Positions 1-10,853 of a DNA stretch of 64,000 bases are shown here, one piece after another (the first letter of the stretch is position 1; every line of letters begins with the position of its first letter). Source of the DNA: Nemania diffusa (lineage: Eukaryota; Ascomycota; Sordariomycetes; Xylariales; Xylariaceae). Location of the stretch: positions 4,030,001-4,094,000 of the forward strand of contig JBBPUQ010000006.1 of NCBI GenBank assembly GCA_038501195.1, in the 5' to 3' direction. Below the pieces are notes generated by a model. That model was given only the letters and a program-made list of their open reading frames with translations, had not been told where the DNA came from and did no database searches. The position numbers and the translations under genes were made by a program.

Positions 1-383
1 TTTATTAATAAATTAAAAACTATTTATATAGTTTAAAACAAACTAAAATATTTAAAAATGTTTATAGTTGTTTTTAATGCTATTAAAAATATAAAAATAA
101 AATTTATTTATATAAAATTATATAACAACTATAATAATTATAACAAATAAAATAAAATTAATAAAAAAATAAAATATACAAATTATATAAAACTAACACA
201 TTTACAAATTATATATAACAAATTTAATTTAAAAAAACTATGCTTAATTTATATAGCTATTTTAAAATATAATTAAATTAACTATATATACATTAATTTA
301 TATAAAAGTTTAAATAAATTATTACTAAATTAAAAAAATAATTATAAAAAGTTAAGTTGTAAGTTTAATTTAAAAAAAAAAGT
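1..383. repeat. Edge of an AT-rich, RIP-like block
   Basis: The stretch is almost entirely A and T, rich in TpA, has no meaningful open frame, and stops abruptly at a poly-A run followed by ordinary mixed-composition DNA. It has the same texture as the large block at 14.5-32.5 kb. It is probably the end of another RIP-mutated repeat that extends beyond the window. No inverted copy of its boundary was seen elsewhere in the window. Confidence 0.6.
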
Positions 384-1174
384 AAAAAAAAAAAGTGGGC
401 CCAGTGGTATCGGCGTAGTTACCTAAATTGAATTATGAGACAGTAAGCCCTGTGGGCGACCGTACTCTCTGTTTATAATTAATACACGAGCTGTTCACAG
501 TGTCTTGCCGGTCTCCGAGCATCCAGATATACCCGTCGCGGGGTTTAGTGCTTAGACATCACTAATCGACCACTAACCAAATGCCGGGGTACTCGGACTC
601 CGCACCTTGGCAGTGGTCGAGCCCGGAGTTAACAGCACGTTCGCGATTCGCAGAATGTACAGAGTAATCCAGGGGTAGAAATCGAGGTAAGAGGGGATTA
701 AGATCTATCTACCTATACATACAACACCAATAAGAAGGACGCTAATCTACGGAACGGCTTAGCCTGGTGTTGCAATATGTCTTGCTTACACAGAACAGCC
801 TATGTGTATGTCATCGCTAATAAGACAATACAGAATACTCAGGAGGATCATACGAATTACCTCTAACCGCCATCCACGCGATGGATTGGATTTAAGTGGT
901 TCCTAGCGCTATGCATCGGGAATAAATTGCGCGATGTTTGTTCGACCGAAAAAGAGTAGTGCGCGATGCCGAGGTATTATTCAGCCGGTGTAGAGAATGG
1001 TATGGAATGGACTGCCGCTCCCATGCGCAGGCGTCACACAGAGATGGCGAGGGTGAATTTAAGGTTATATGCTCGAGTCTCATGCCCGAATTCCCCCACT
1101 CAGCATCTCATCTTTCAAACTATCAAATCTCCTCCGCTCAGCTCTAGGATCTCTCTTATAAACATACTCACAAA
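384..1174. other. Intergenic, upstream of the reductase gene
   Basis: Mixed-composition DNA with only short, low-complexity or overlapping open frames (60-70 codons), none resembling a protein family. It presumably contains the promoter of the reductase starting at 1175. I see no convincing TATA box, RNA gene or repeat. Confidence 0.5.
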
Positions 1175-2221
1175 ATGACGAACATCAAGCTCACTGATGC
1201 GACGATCCCGTCGGGCTCTACCATCCTAGTCACAGGAGCCAATGGGCTTATCGCGTCTTGGGTTGCCGACAAGCTCCTTGAAGCCGGATACCGCGTTCGA
1301 GGAACTGTACGCAGCCTATCTCGATGCTCTTGGATGGAGCCTTTCTTTGTAGACCGGTACGGCCCCGGCCGTTTCGAGCTTGTCGAAGTGTCGGACTTTG
1401 GCGCCCCGGGAGCATGGGACGCATCGGTGAAGGGCGTCGCCGGCGTTGCTGCGGTGGCTGGCCAGGCGGGCTTAGACCTCGTTGATATCGATGCTGCCAT
1501 GGACCTAGAGTACCCATTTGTGACCGGCCTGTTGAAAGCGGCCAAAAACGAGCCTAGCGTCAAGTCATTTGTCTTCACCAGCTCCGCGTGGGCTGCCTGG
1601 ACGCCTGACCCGAGCAAGAAGTCGACGTTACACGAGTGGTCGTACAATGACGACGCAGTCCGTATTATGCGGAGTAACGCTTCGAGAGAAGAGAAGGGAA
1701 TCTTGGGGTACATGGCCTTCAAATCTCTCCTCGAACAACGAATCTGGGACTGGATCCGTGAGGAGAAGCCATCATACACGTTCAACACGATCCTCCCCGA
1801 GACTGTCTTTGGCGCAACACTGAGTCCCGAGAACCAGGGGATTCAGAGTACATGTGGTATGGTCAAGTGGCTCAGAGATGGCATCAATCTAGAAGTCGTA
1901 GGTAGCGTGGCCGCACAGAGATTTATTGATACCCAGGATCTCGCGGTGCTGTATGTGGCAGCTCTCTTCACGCCAGGCGTCAACGGAGAGCGTCTCTTCG
2001 CATTCGGGAACAAGTTCAGCTTTCCCAAGGTCGGCGAAATCTTGCAGGAACTCGAGCCTGAAAAGAAGATAATTGGAATCAAGGGGGATGGGTGGGACCA
2101 GACCGAGGTTCCGAACCAGAGGGCTGAGTCCTTGGTGCGTGCTTGTACTGGACGCGGTTGGGCGACGTTGGCAGACAGCATCGCAGATTGTCTGGATAGT
2201 ATCAAGAAGCTAGAACAATAG
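1175..2221 (+). CDS. NAD(P)-dependent aldehyde/ketone reductase, extended SDR family
   Basis: Single-exon gene of 348 residues. The N-terminus carries a Rossmann nucleotide-binding motif of the TGxxGxxA type (TGANGLIA, residues 20-27). A serine pair follows at residues 136-137 in FVFTSSAW, then the catalytic pair Y179 and K183 in YMAFK; downstream FIDTQDLA is typical of the DFR/Gre2-like branch. That family reduces aldehydes and ketones with NADPH in the cytosol, and the length fits. The true substrate cannot be read. The usual HxAxP-type stretch after the second strand is divergent (VAGVAAVAGQ), so the enzyme may not be a standard Gre2. The start sits in an ACAAAATG context. There is no obvious partner gene, so a role in secondary metabolism or detoxification is only a guess. 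Confidence 0.88.
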   Translation: MTNIKLTDATIPSGSTILVTGANGLIASWVADKLLEAGYRVRGTVRSLSRCSWMEPFFVDRYGPGRFELVEVSDFGAPGAWDASVKGVAGVAAVAGQAGLDLVDIDAAMDLEYPFVTGLLKAAKNEPSVKSFVFTSSAWAAWTPDPSKKSTLHEWSYNDDAVRIMRSNASREEKGILGYMAFKSLLEQRIWDWIREEKPSYTFNTILPETVFGATLSPENQGIQSTCGMVKWLRDGINLEVVGSVAAQRFIDTQDLAVLYVAALFTPGVNGERLFAFGNKFSFPKVGEILQELEPEKKIIGIKGDGWDQTEVPNQRAESLVRACTGRGWATLADSIADCLDSIKKLEQ

Positions 2222-2602
2222 CTTGGTAATGCTATATTGCCGCTGGATCATTCGGTTAACAAAGACTCCCCGAAAACCGGCCGCTTGTTCTTCGCAAGCG
2301 AGACACGTGGTTTGAACAGTCATAGTTCCTTGTCAAGTCCTAAAAGAAAAGTGTAACAAGCCCCTAGTTTTTCTGCGATGCTTTGTTCTGAATCAACCTC
2401 AGCCACGAGCCCCTGTTTTTACAACAAGGGGATTCAAGTCGCTATAAAAGTCTAACTCGCGACAGTTTAAGAGCTGCGAATATTTGTAAAGTTAGTCAAA
2501 CAATATTACCGAAACATACACGCCAACCATCAGTATCTACCACTCTCAAGCGCCAGGCCTGTAAATTGAGTTTACTGGCCGCATCTCCAGCTCGATATCA
2601 TC
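2222..2602. other. Intergenic between reductase and Cys-rich gene
   Basis: About 380 bp holding the 3' region of the reductase and the presumed promoter of the small Cys-rich gene. No structured element recognised. Confidence 0.4.
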
Positions 2603-2980
2603 ATGTGTATTACTTACATTTCTACTTACCCGTGCGGGCACACGAGGTCTCGAGTGGAGCAGTGCAATAAAGCGAAAGCTGCTAGCCTTTTCAGCCTTCC
2701 GATGTCAAAACATGGCTGCTCCAGTAATGTAGAGCGGCACGAGCCCCCTGATCTTCAAGATGGTTGCTCTTCTACCTGCCTCACGAAGCCATACAAGTGT
2801 GACAAGTGCAGCAGCTTTAGGAAACAGCTAGCGTGGCGGTGTGTTGATTGTAACGGCCTTCGAGACAACTCGGTTCAGACGTGGAACAATTGCCAGTGTT
2901 CTAAGCACGTATGTAATGAGTCTGTGCTCGGGATGCCGCTTTGTAAGAAGTGCTCAGATAGATGCTTGCCAAGAAATTAA
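2603..2980 (+). CDS. Small cysteine-rich protein, probably metal-binding
   Basis: Intronless 125-residue frame with 16 cysteines, opening with a YPCGH pattern (residues 9-13) and ending with paired CxxC motifs (CDKC, CVDC, CxC, CKKC). There is no signal peptide, so this does not look like a secreted effector. The spacing resembles small uncharacterised fungal proteins that begin with an MC...CGH segment and probably bind zinc. Function unknown. It lies 380 bp downstream of the reductase on the same strand, with no sign of shared transcription. The regular CxxC pairs argue that the frame is real, but no family with a known role could be assigned. Confidence 0.6.
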   Translation: MCITYISTYPCGHTRSRVEQCNKAKAASLFSLPMSKHGCSSNVERHEPPDLQDGCSSTCLTKPYKCDKCSSFRKQLAWRCVDCNGLRDNSVQTWNNCQCSKHVCNESVLGMPLCKKCSDRCLPRN

Positions 2981-3937
2981 CGTTGAAGCCAATATGCCTC
3001 GTCTGTAGATCGGACGGGACAGAGCGTGTTAAGTGTTTTCACCTACGTTTCAGTAGCGTAAGCCTCTTCCTTCGTAAGATCTGTTGCATGTATAATATTC
3101 AGGAAATATGATACATGGAGCAGACTTAACCATAGCACAAGGTATCAGAATTTTAATAAATCTTCATATCCCGTAGAATACATCTTTTGTGCGCTCAATG
3201 ATTAATCACCGGGAACCCTTTAGTGATACATTTCTTAGTAGATACACAAATACCCGTATGGTAGTACATGTTCGCTTGTGTGTAACCGAGCCCCAATCCG
3301 CCTAAACCTGGACTAGAAGTCCATCAATAACAGACCATTAATGTAGCCTGAAGAAATTCCATCCGGAGCGCCTAGTTTTCCGATTTCTCTAACCTGCCGC
3401 GGCTCGCGCATACCTATACATAACTTATAGGCTTCAGCTTATACCAATCGGTGCATCTGGCTATGCTGTCTCGGCCCAGTATCGATATCACCTAACAGGT
3501 ATGTCATCGGGCTGCTACTAGAACGAACCAAGGTTACAGGCGCAGCTCGTTAATGAATTTGTGTTCCGCAGTCGACCGAGTGAAGTAATACCGAGAGCCA
3601 AGACAGCTATTAATATCCTCCCCTGCCTGCCCCCCTTGTCCTAACGTGATCATCACCCGACAACTAATCTGCGGGGTGGCTAACATAGAAAATGCTCAGG
3701 TGCCTATATTATGTAGCACTCTTCGCTGACGAACTGTAAGTTGTCTCAAGGCTTACTCGTGAAGTCTCGCTGATACAGGGGGTGGGAGAGATGATCGATA
3801 ATGATTCAGACTATTCATAAACCTTGTAGTTTCTTGTCAAGTCGTAGGAAAAACCCCGCGGTGATCAACTCGAACGATTCTCTCGCGCTAGCAGGGCTCA
3901 GCAGCATTCTAATACAGGCCGATGCAGAAAAGATTAG
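2981..3937. other. Intergenic
   Basis: Nearly 1 kb between convergent genes with no open frame worth naming, no RNA gene and no repeat recognised. Confidence 0.4.
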
Positions 3938-6135
3938 TCAATCAGTTTGCCTAGGCTGAAATTGGGTGTCCATGAACGATAGGTTGAGAGCGTCCAACGC
4001 AGGGTCATCCCAGCACTGGTCAAAGAACATCGTATCCATGTCCCACGAATCCAACGTCTGGTTCATGGACATCCCAAAGGGATCGGTTGAAACTGGGTTA
4101 GGATACGTAGAAATGGATTGCGCGGTCGGTGGGCGAGGGGTCTCGATGTTTGATGTAGTAGCATGATATTTCCCTGTAGCCAGTCGCATAGTTTGCATGA
4201 GAATCGACACTCCAACTCTGTCACCGGGGGCAACCTGTTGCGTATCAATAGCCATCGGGCCATGTTGGCATAGTTCCTCAAAGACTTTGGCAACTCGACC
4301 CATCTCGTCGTTAGCATGGGCAGAACACGACTTGAAGATCGAGTGGGACAAGACCACATGATTGGCGGCTAGCTGCTGTTCCTCCGCGGACGCTGTGGTA
4401 TTGAGTCTGAAATATCTGAGTAGGAAGGCAGTTGTGAAAGCAAGTCCCCTGAAGTACGCCTTGGGGAAAGCCCGCGGCTGACGTTTGGTTGGCACGCCGT
4501 GATCCTCGAGTAGACTCTCGCTATGCCGCAGATTGGCGAGATAAATAATGCGGAGCGACGTTGAGAACGATAGTTTGAGGAGTATTTCCCGAGCCGTGCT
4601 ACCTACGCGGTCTTTCGAGATCACTAGCCCGTACATATGCAACTTAGCAACTAGGGTATTGTACTCGAGCATGCGCGGCCACTGATCAGGGTAGGAAGAC
4701 TTTAGACCTTCGAGGTCCCGATCGAGGAGATGGAGGATAGAGGAGTCAATCGTGCCATCACTAGCGGTATGAGAGAGGATGTTGGTGAAGTCGGCGATGA
4801 TCGCTTGTAGCTTGATTTCGCCAGCAAACTCGCGTGGGATTGGGTAGTCTTGTAGACATGTGGTGACTCTGGCTAGTTCGGAGGAGCTGCCTATTATGAC
4901 TGGGAGGCCAAGGTGCATGCTCAAGCTACACATCGTCTGTTAGGCTTCATTAGCTCATAAACGCACCGGGAACCGCTAACTTACAAGCCGCTCACGTAGA
5001 AGCACCCAAGCCAGGTGACGATCCTTTCAAGCCGTTCAAGGGGGGTTTCCAAAGAGCTGCTTATGCCACGATACAGCGGCGACGGACCAGACCGGTGTAA
5101 GCCTAGATATAAGGCGGAATTTACCGCAATCCCAGAGTATAGCCAGCTCGGATCTTGTCGCTACGCACCCAGTAGCGCCGTTAGCCCACATTACCCGTAA
5201 ATCCGAACTACACACGGGAAAGCTGCACATGCATGAAGTTCGGGATTATGAATGCTCACCTGTGAAACTACTGGCATTGGCCATAGACATAATAATAACA
5301 ATGCTCGGATCTTTGGTAGAGGTAGCGGCGCTTGCAAGGCCTCAATCCTAATCATATCTTGGAACGGCCCTGCTATCTGATTGAAAAGGTCCTCGGCTGA
5401 CGGGATCGTTGTGTGTGAAGCAACGATTATGATGATAGTCCAGAAAAGGAACTGTGAAGAATGATAAATAGCATTAACATTGATTGACACCAATATTGGA
5501 AGTTTAGGATGGAAAAAGTCCGCGAATCTAATACTCTTTGTCAGCAATTCTAGGGTTTTATAGGGGTCGAGAACACCGGCTCCAGACTACATGAGGCGAG
5601 ACCACCTACATCCTAAAGGCCTCAATTGCAGTCACCGCATTGATGACAACACAGCCAATCCCCACAGTTTCAACGGATAGATTGAAGTCGTTTGCGGGTA
5701 TGTCTGATGAGGAGTTCCCCGCTTGGTCGGCGGAGAAGCCGGAATCGTCGGTACTTGCCGTCGATGTCGCTCTTGGCTTAAGGCCCTGACTTCGAAGTTC
5801 ATTGAGTTCTTTGGACATGGCCTCTATCCGTCTTTAAACCGTCGGTTCGCACAAATTAGCTAGAGTCCTCAACGAGAGATGTTTGATATCATACTTCCTA
5901 GCTGGCGTCCGCCGGAAGGATGGATCCACGATGCATTGCAAGTCTCTTGATTGACAACGGCTACATGGATTTGGGAAGCGTTCTCTAGAATCGCAACGTA
6001 ACTATCAAGATGTCTCAGCGTTACATACCGTCAGCATACATCGGGATGGGCCAAACACACTTTAGACTGCTTACACTCAGTACATGTTCGTACAGCTCTA
6101 GGGCCAGGCCAATTTGCTATCCCCGCTGTAGCCAT
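3938..6135 (-). pseudogene. Zn2Cys6 fungal transcription factor with a disrupted zinc-cluster exon
   Basis: Six exons can be placed on the minus strand with matching intron phases: 6135-6029, 5984-5895, 5831-5610, 5527-5260, 5160-4985 and 4925-3938 (introns of 44-99 bp, with GTATGT, GTATGA, GTAGGT, GTGAGC and GTAAGT donors). Exon 1 begins MATAGI and contains the first zinc-cluster half, RTCTECKQSK. Exon 2 carries the second half, NPCSRCQSRDLQC, followed by DPSFRRT. A short basic/coiled linker (RIEAMSKELNEL) leads into a Leu3-type middle homology region with FFHPKLPIL, LLLLCLWPMP, QDPSWLYSG, LGLHR and SMHLGLP. Everything from exon 2 on is open. In exon 1 the frame hits TGA at 6033-6031 and the third cysteine is misplaced. 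A short insertion plus a one-base deletion near 6040-6055 would explain this. Such proteins bind CGG half-sites as nuclear regulators; this copy probably cannot bind DNA unless exon 1 is spliced or sequenced differently. Confidence 0.8.
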
Positions 6136-9100
6136 GCCGAATCTCGCCCACACTAGGAAATCGAAATTTTGATTAATTTTTATATACAGCGTAGATCGAG
6201 AAAAAATTTACACCAACTGTAAAGAATAGGGATATAGTGTTTATACAGTAGACACGGTACCTTATAACGTTTGGAAGCTGATGCCGCATGAATGCTGCCT
6301 AGATAAATACTTATCGTGTGGGGAACGTCTAAGCTCGTAGGCCTGGGCAGTAAGACGAAAGGGTGGGATGATGACGTGTGGTTGTATAAGCCACAACAAA
6401 TAGCTATGTTAGCACAAAGTTGCTTGGTGTTTGCTTCAGATATTTAAAACGAGTAGAATAAGAAAATAGTAAGAGCGGGAAGAAAGCGGTTCGTTCCGGC
6501 GGTAATATAGGCTTAGCTAATTCTCCGAGCTGAATGATATAACGACGAAGAGGGTACATGTATTATTCCGAGTTAAACAGGCCACGGCGTATTTCGTGTT
6601 GGTTCCCCTTACATATCTGATACTCATGCGTAAGAATCTAAAAGAGGTAGTCGGATGTACTAACAGGTAGATCGATCATAACAGGTTCGAAGTAGCACTT
6701 TAGTACCACGATGTTACTATCTCTGATTATAAACTCACATCTATCCTAACTGTATCACTTATATTCTATGAAGCGTAGGGGACTATAATACCTAGAAGAA
6801 AGGTGCGGTGTGTGGACATGATATAGATTGTTTTGAGTGATTGGTAATGATTTTCCGAATTCGTATTTAGAGTGGCTGAGCGGGTACCGCCCGATGATAT
6901 CCGTGGCTATGGGTGCTACGACCATGGTACCAAGCTAGCATCCTTGTCTCGTAGGCTTTCGACGAATAGAAGACGCAGGTAGGGAGACATTGCGCTGTAG
7001 GTCTGCTAAGATTAAAGATTCAGAAAAAGATGCATAGTATACGAGAATCAAAAACAAGCAATCCCGAGACTGCCCAGAGAAAGGCGCAGGTGCAGTTATG
7101 CTAAAGAGAATAAAACAACCCCCGTCGCTGATCAACGGAAAAGGTGATCACCTTGGCAGGTGGTTTGGTTTCGGGACATGGCGCTAGGTTAGTTTGTTTC
7201 CGGGCTCCTGGGTGTGTCAAATTATCTAGTCCTCATTGGCTTCGTCTTGGCAAAGAGGACCGGGGTTCTCTCTTCGGACCAGCACCAGTCAGGGACGGGA
7301 TTCCGACGTCATTTTCCCCTTTCTAAAATGAAGGCCCGTCCCGGGTCTAGACTGGGGAATGAACAACCCAAAGAGATCACCGGGAAAGTCGCTGCCGAAT
7401 TATATCTAGAAAACTACGGAGTACTACTTCATCAGGTCGCATGGTTGGTAGAGTGTCATGTTACCCGTGGATTATGCTGCATAAATAAATCACACGGACC
7501 ACAAAACTGTTAGGTCTTGATTATGCATGCTATGAATAAAGTAAGAAAGAGAAGCCGAGGTAACTATATATATGATAAAGGAACGCTGTTAATATAGTAT
7601 AGTTTTTAAGGTCAATAGATATTGACATTACATTACAATTATTGAGGGCTTATATAAGGTGAGGTATTTTGATAATCATAATGCTGTAAATCATCCACTC
7701 GTTTCGCAATCATCAAAACATACTAACGCGGGAGCAAGCAGTGAAAGTTCCGATCTTACAAACAGTAGCCTCTTAATCTCTAACACCCCTAAAACTACCA
7801 GATATCCCATATCCTAGCTCTTGTCAAAGAGGCCTAGGGAGTCTATTATAATAAACGAAGGGTGTTGAGATATATCCTTATAAATTGCTAAAAGACCAGC
7901 TCGATCAAATGACCGCTCAGACTTAGCGGCTGTTTAGTATATGTGATAGCTATTGAAATATAGATGCATAGTTAATCGAAATTGTAGTCTAACCTAGGAT
8001 ACCTCTTGGAGTCAAAATATCCGAACTCGTTGGCAGATTAAACGGATATACCTCCGTTATGTAAACACGGGCGTAGCTCCCACCTTACAATATATAGATT
8101 TCAAATTGGGAAGCAAGGATTCATATTATATAATGCACTCCATTCGAAGTGCTTATTTCCACCCAATCAAACAACATATATATAATCACGGTGACTCACA
8201 CGGCGTGGGAGATAAATTATCCAATCAGTGTTAACTGGTCCATCAATACAAGCTTAACAATAGTAGAATTTTGTATTAATAATTCAAACTTGCATTTCAT
8301 ACGCAGATCACGGGCTAGTGTAATCTCTTTAGTAGGTTTCGGAAGTAACGATGCTATGAACATTACACTGCTGTTATAACAGTACGCATTATCACTGCAA
8401 GTTGTCAGGGTTCCTAGCCTTGACAGCGGGCTACTTTGGCCGGCGTTAAGTATCATAGTGTTGCAGTTCTGTTTCTATAGAAACAGGTCAGAAAAACGTG
8501 GTGAAGAAGGGGCTTCACCAACCCTGAGAATGCTAAATGTCAAACTCGTCTATGTAACAATAGCTTGGGTAATAAGAAACCGCATTGTTTTACCAGAGCT
8601 GACATGTGAGTTAGCATTAGAAGTTCCGAGGAAATTGCTATTCTACTATGTGCTTTGACGTTTTTTTGATCATCTCGTTGAAACACACAACTAGAAGGCA
8701 GGCAAAACCTGTATTTGTGTCACGGTATTAAACCTTAAGGAGGTTAAGACTACAGCACGGGACTTGGCCCGGTCTATATGAGCCAACAGAATAGGTTTCG
8801 CAGGTCTAGATAGAACTTCCCTCCTTGTGCAATAACAATAAGTCAATCTGGCAACACCAGCAGTCTGAACTGTGACAATTTGCATGTTTAATAAAAAAAA
8901 AAGCCTCAAGATAAAAAGCTCATTTATGGTTCTATATGGCCATATATTTAATGCCTGAGCCTAGTGACTTCCAATAATTACTTCTTTTAGTTGCTCACTT
9001 TTTATTTAAGGTGATATAGTTTCTTTAAATCAGGTTATCCTCTCAATTAATACAACCGATTAAATCGTAATTGATGTAATGCCTTTAAAACATGTATTAC

Positions 9101-9664
9101 TTAAGCATTCTTCACCTAGACCGCAGCGGGGTTATTAGCCATGTAAATCCTTTGACTTTGGTCGCCAATCAAACGTCTCACGGCCGAAGCCACTCATAAA
9201 TATAGCATGTTCGTTATTCCTTATACTAATAATTCCAGGATTTGGCGGTCTACTGCCCCGTTACGGTAAAAAGTCGAAGAAGAGTGGGTATGATTACGTA
9301 AAGTTCACCTCGGCACCAACTTCTTTCCCCTTCGTATATTTACATCACTATTAGTGCGCCATATTCACCATATTGATACACATCGCATGCAGTCCGAACG
9401 AGACGAGATAATACGAGGCATGAAATCTATTATCGAACCACCACTTCTATATGTATCACCCGTCTCCCCACAAAGCCAGAAGCTTCGTGTGAGATAGTCT
9501 ATATTATATTAAAAAGGAGGGGCATGCAGCAAATGTCGCTGACCAAAATGAGCGAGCGAGCTGTAAAAAATCAAACAAGCAAATTTCCCTCATTTCCCGA
9601 ATCGACACTCCACGCTTGCATTGGGTATCCTCGCTTGAATATTATTCCTAACTCCAGCTCCCCC
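6136..9664. other. Gene-free stretch of about 3.5 kb
   Basis: Only short, unconvincing frames (under 100 codons) with no family resemblance. Composition is moderate with several A/T runs, consistent with decayed accessory DNA. No tRNA, rRNA or clear repeat was seen. The left end presumably contains the promoter of the Zn2Cys6 gene and the right end the 3' region of the secreted-protein gene. Confidence 0.45.
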
Positions 9665-10853
9665 TTAGTGAAGGGTTCGTCGAATGCTCTCCGTCGAGTT
9701 CGACGCGTGCGAACCCGGGCAGACGGTGGTGTCGACGTAGTCGGCGCTGGTGTAAGAGAAGACGTAGTCGTTGGTGTAGTGGTCAGTGCCACGCCATTGT
9801 CCCTAGAACATGTGAGTTACTCGAGTTATGAGATAGATGAGGAAGGGAAGGACTTACATCGTTGGTGGCGTAGCTGGGGTCCCAGTATTGCGTGTACATG
9901 GCGCAGTACTGGCCCTCGGGGCTGCCGTTGACCTCGGACAGGTAGGTGACGAAGAAGCTGCAGAGCTTGGGGGCGCCGACGGAGGGCGGGTGGGCGGTGT
10001 TGTACTCGTTCTGCGAGGTGCAGGCGGCGGCGCACAGGCCGACGTCGAAGAAGCTGGTGGTGAAGATCTTGGCACCCATGTAGGTGTCCTGGCCCAGGCA
10101 GTTCAGGGGCGCGTTGATGGAGGCCTCGCCGAGGAACTCGCCGGTGAAGCCGGGGACGGCGGGCAGCGCGTTCTTCATGTAGCCGTTGGAGCCGGCGATG
10201 ACGACGTGGAACTGGTTCCGCCACTGGCCGGCGTTGTTGGCGTTGGCGGCGGAGACGTAGCCGCCCCAGTACACGCACTTGATCTCGGTGGTCGAGAGCG
10301 GGTCTGGGCAGGCGTCGCCGGGGACGATGCTAGGGTCCCGCTCGAAGTAGATGTTGAACCCGGAGCAGGAGTCGATGTTGTTACACCGGCGAGCGCACTC
10401 TTGGGTGTCGTAGGACTCCAGGGTGCTGTAGCCGGAGTAACCGTAGGCGCTGTTCGAGGCTTGCAGGTTCTCGAAGGTCTGGAAGTAGCCGCTGGGCACG
10501 GGGGCGGAGGTTGCCGCATTCGTGAATACGTCGTAGGCAAGGAAAGCGTCGGCGTTGTCAGGGCTTGGGATGGGGCCGGCGCCAGCGGAAAGGGAAGTGC
10601 AAGAATCGTCAGTTCTGGCCTCGACGCCCCGCTTGGTAACGGCCTCTACTGGAAGCGGGTCTGCGATGGCGGCCTGAGTTGCGGCAGGCAAGTTATACAC
10701 GACTGTATGGGGCTGCTCTCCGATGGAGATCGTGTGGACTGCGGGCTTTGGTGCGGCTTCGAGGAGATCAAAGTCGAGCAACTGGCGAGGCTGCAGTGGC
10801 GAGGCACTGACCAGAGACACCAAGGTGTTCAGGACAACAGTTCTTGACTTCAT
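9665..10853 (-). CDS. Secreted cysteine-rich protein with processed N-terminus
   Basis: Two exons, 10853-9858 and 9802-9665, joined across a 55-bp intron with GTAAGT donor and TAG acceptor in phase 0, giving 377 residues. Residues 1-18 form a signal peptide (MKSRTVVL...SASP). A propeptide-like segment follows, with a dibasic KR site near residue 75 that could be cut by a Kex2-type protease. The mature part holds regularly spaced cysteines with a pattern like the PAN/apple fold (CARRCNNIDSCSGFNIYF). The joined C-terminus NDGQWRGTDHYTNDY matches the style of fungal extracellular proteins of this type. Role unknown; wall-associated or host-facing functions are possible. Long open frames in other phases over this gene are shadows caused by its high GC. 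Confidence 0.82.

Noticed and set aside
1175..2980. Secondary-metabolite cluster around the reductase
   Set aside because: No backbone enzyme (PKS, NRPS, terpene synthase) in the window; the nearby broken regulator and Cys-rich gene are not enough.
6868..6945. tRNA-like start (GTGGCTGAGCGG)
   Set aside because: Resembles a tRNA D-arm, but no acceptor pairing, T-loop (GTTCRA) or anticodon stem could be matched downstream.
7144..7513. Overlapping 60- and 99-codon frames
   Set aside because: No family features, unusual composition and mutual overlap; treated as chance frames in decayed DNA.
9837..10847. 336-codon plus-strand frame opposite the secreted-protein gene
   Set aside because: Low-complexity Gly/Val/Ala composition and complete overlap with a gene having signal peptide and a phase-correct intron; an antisense shadow of GC-rich codons.
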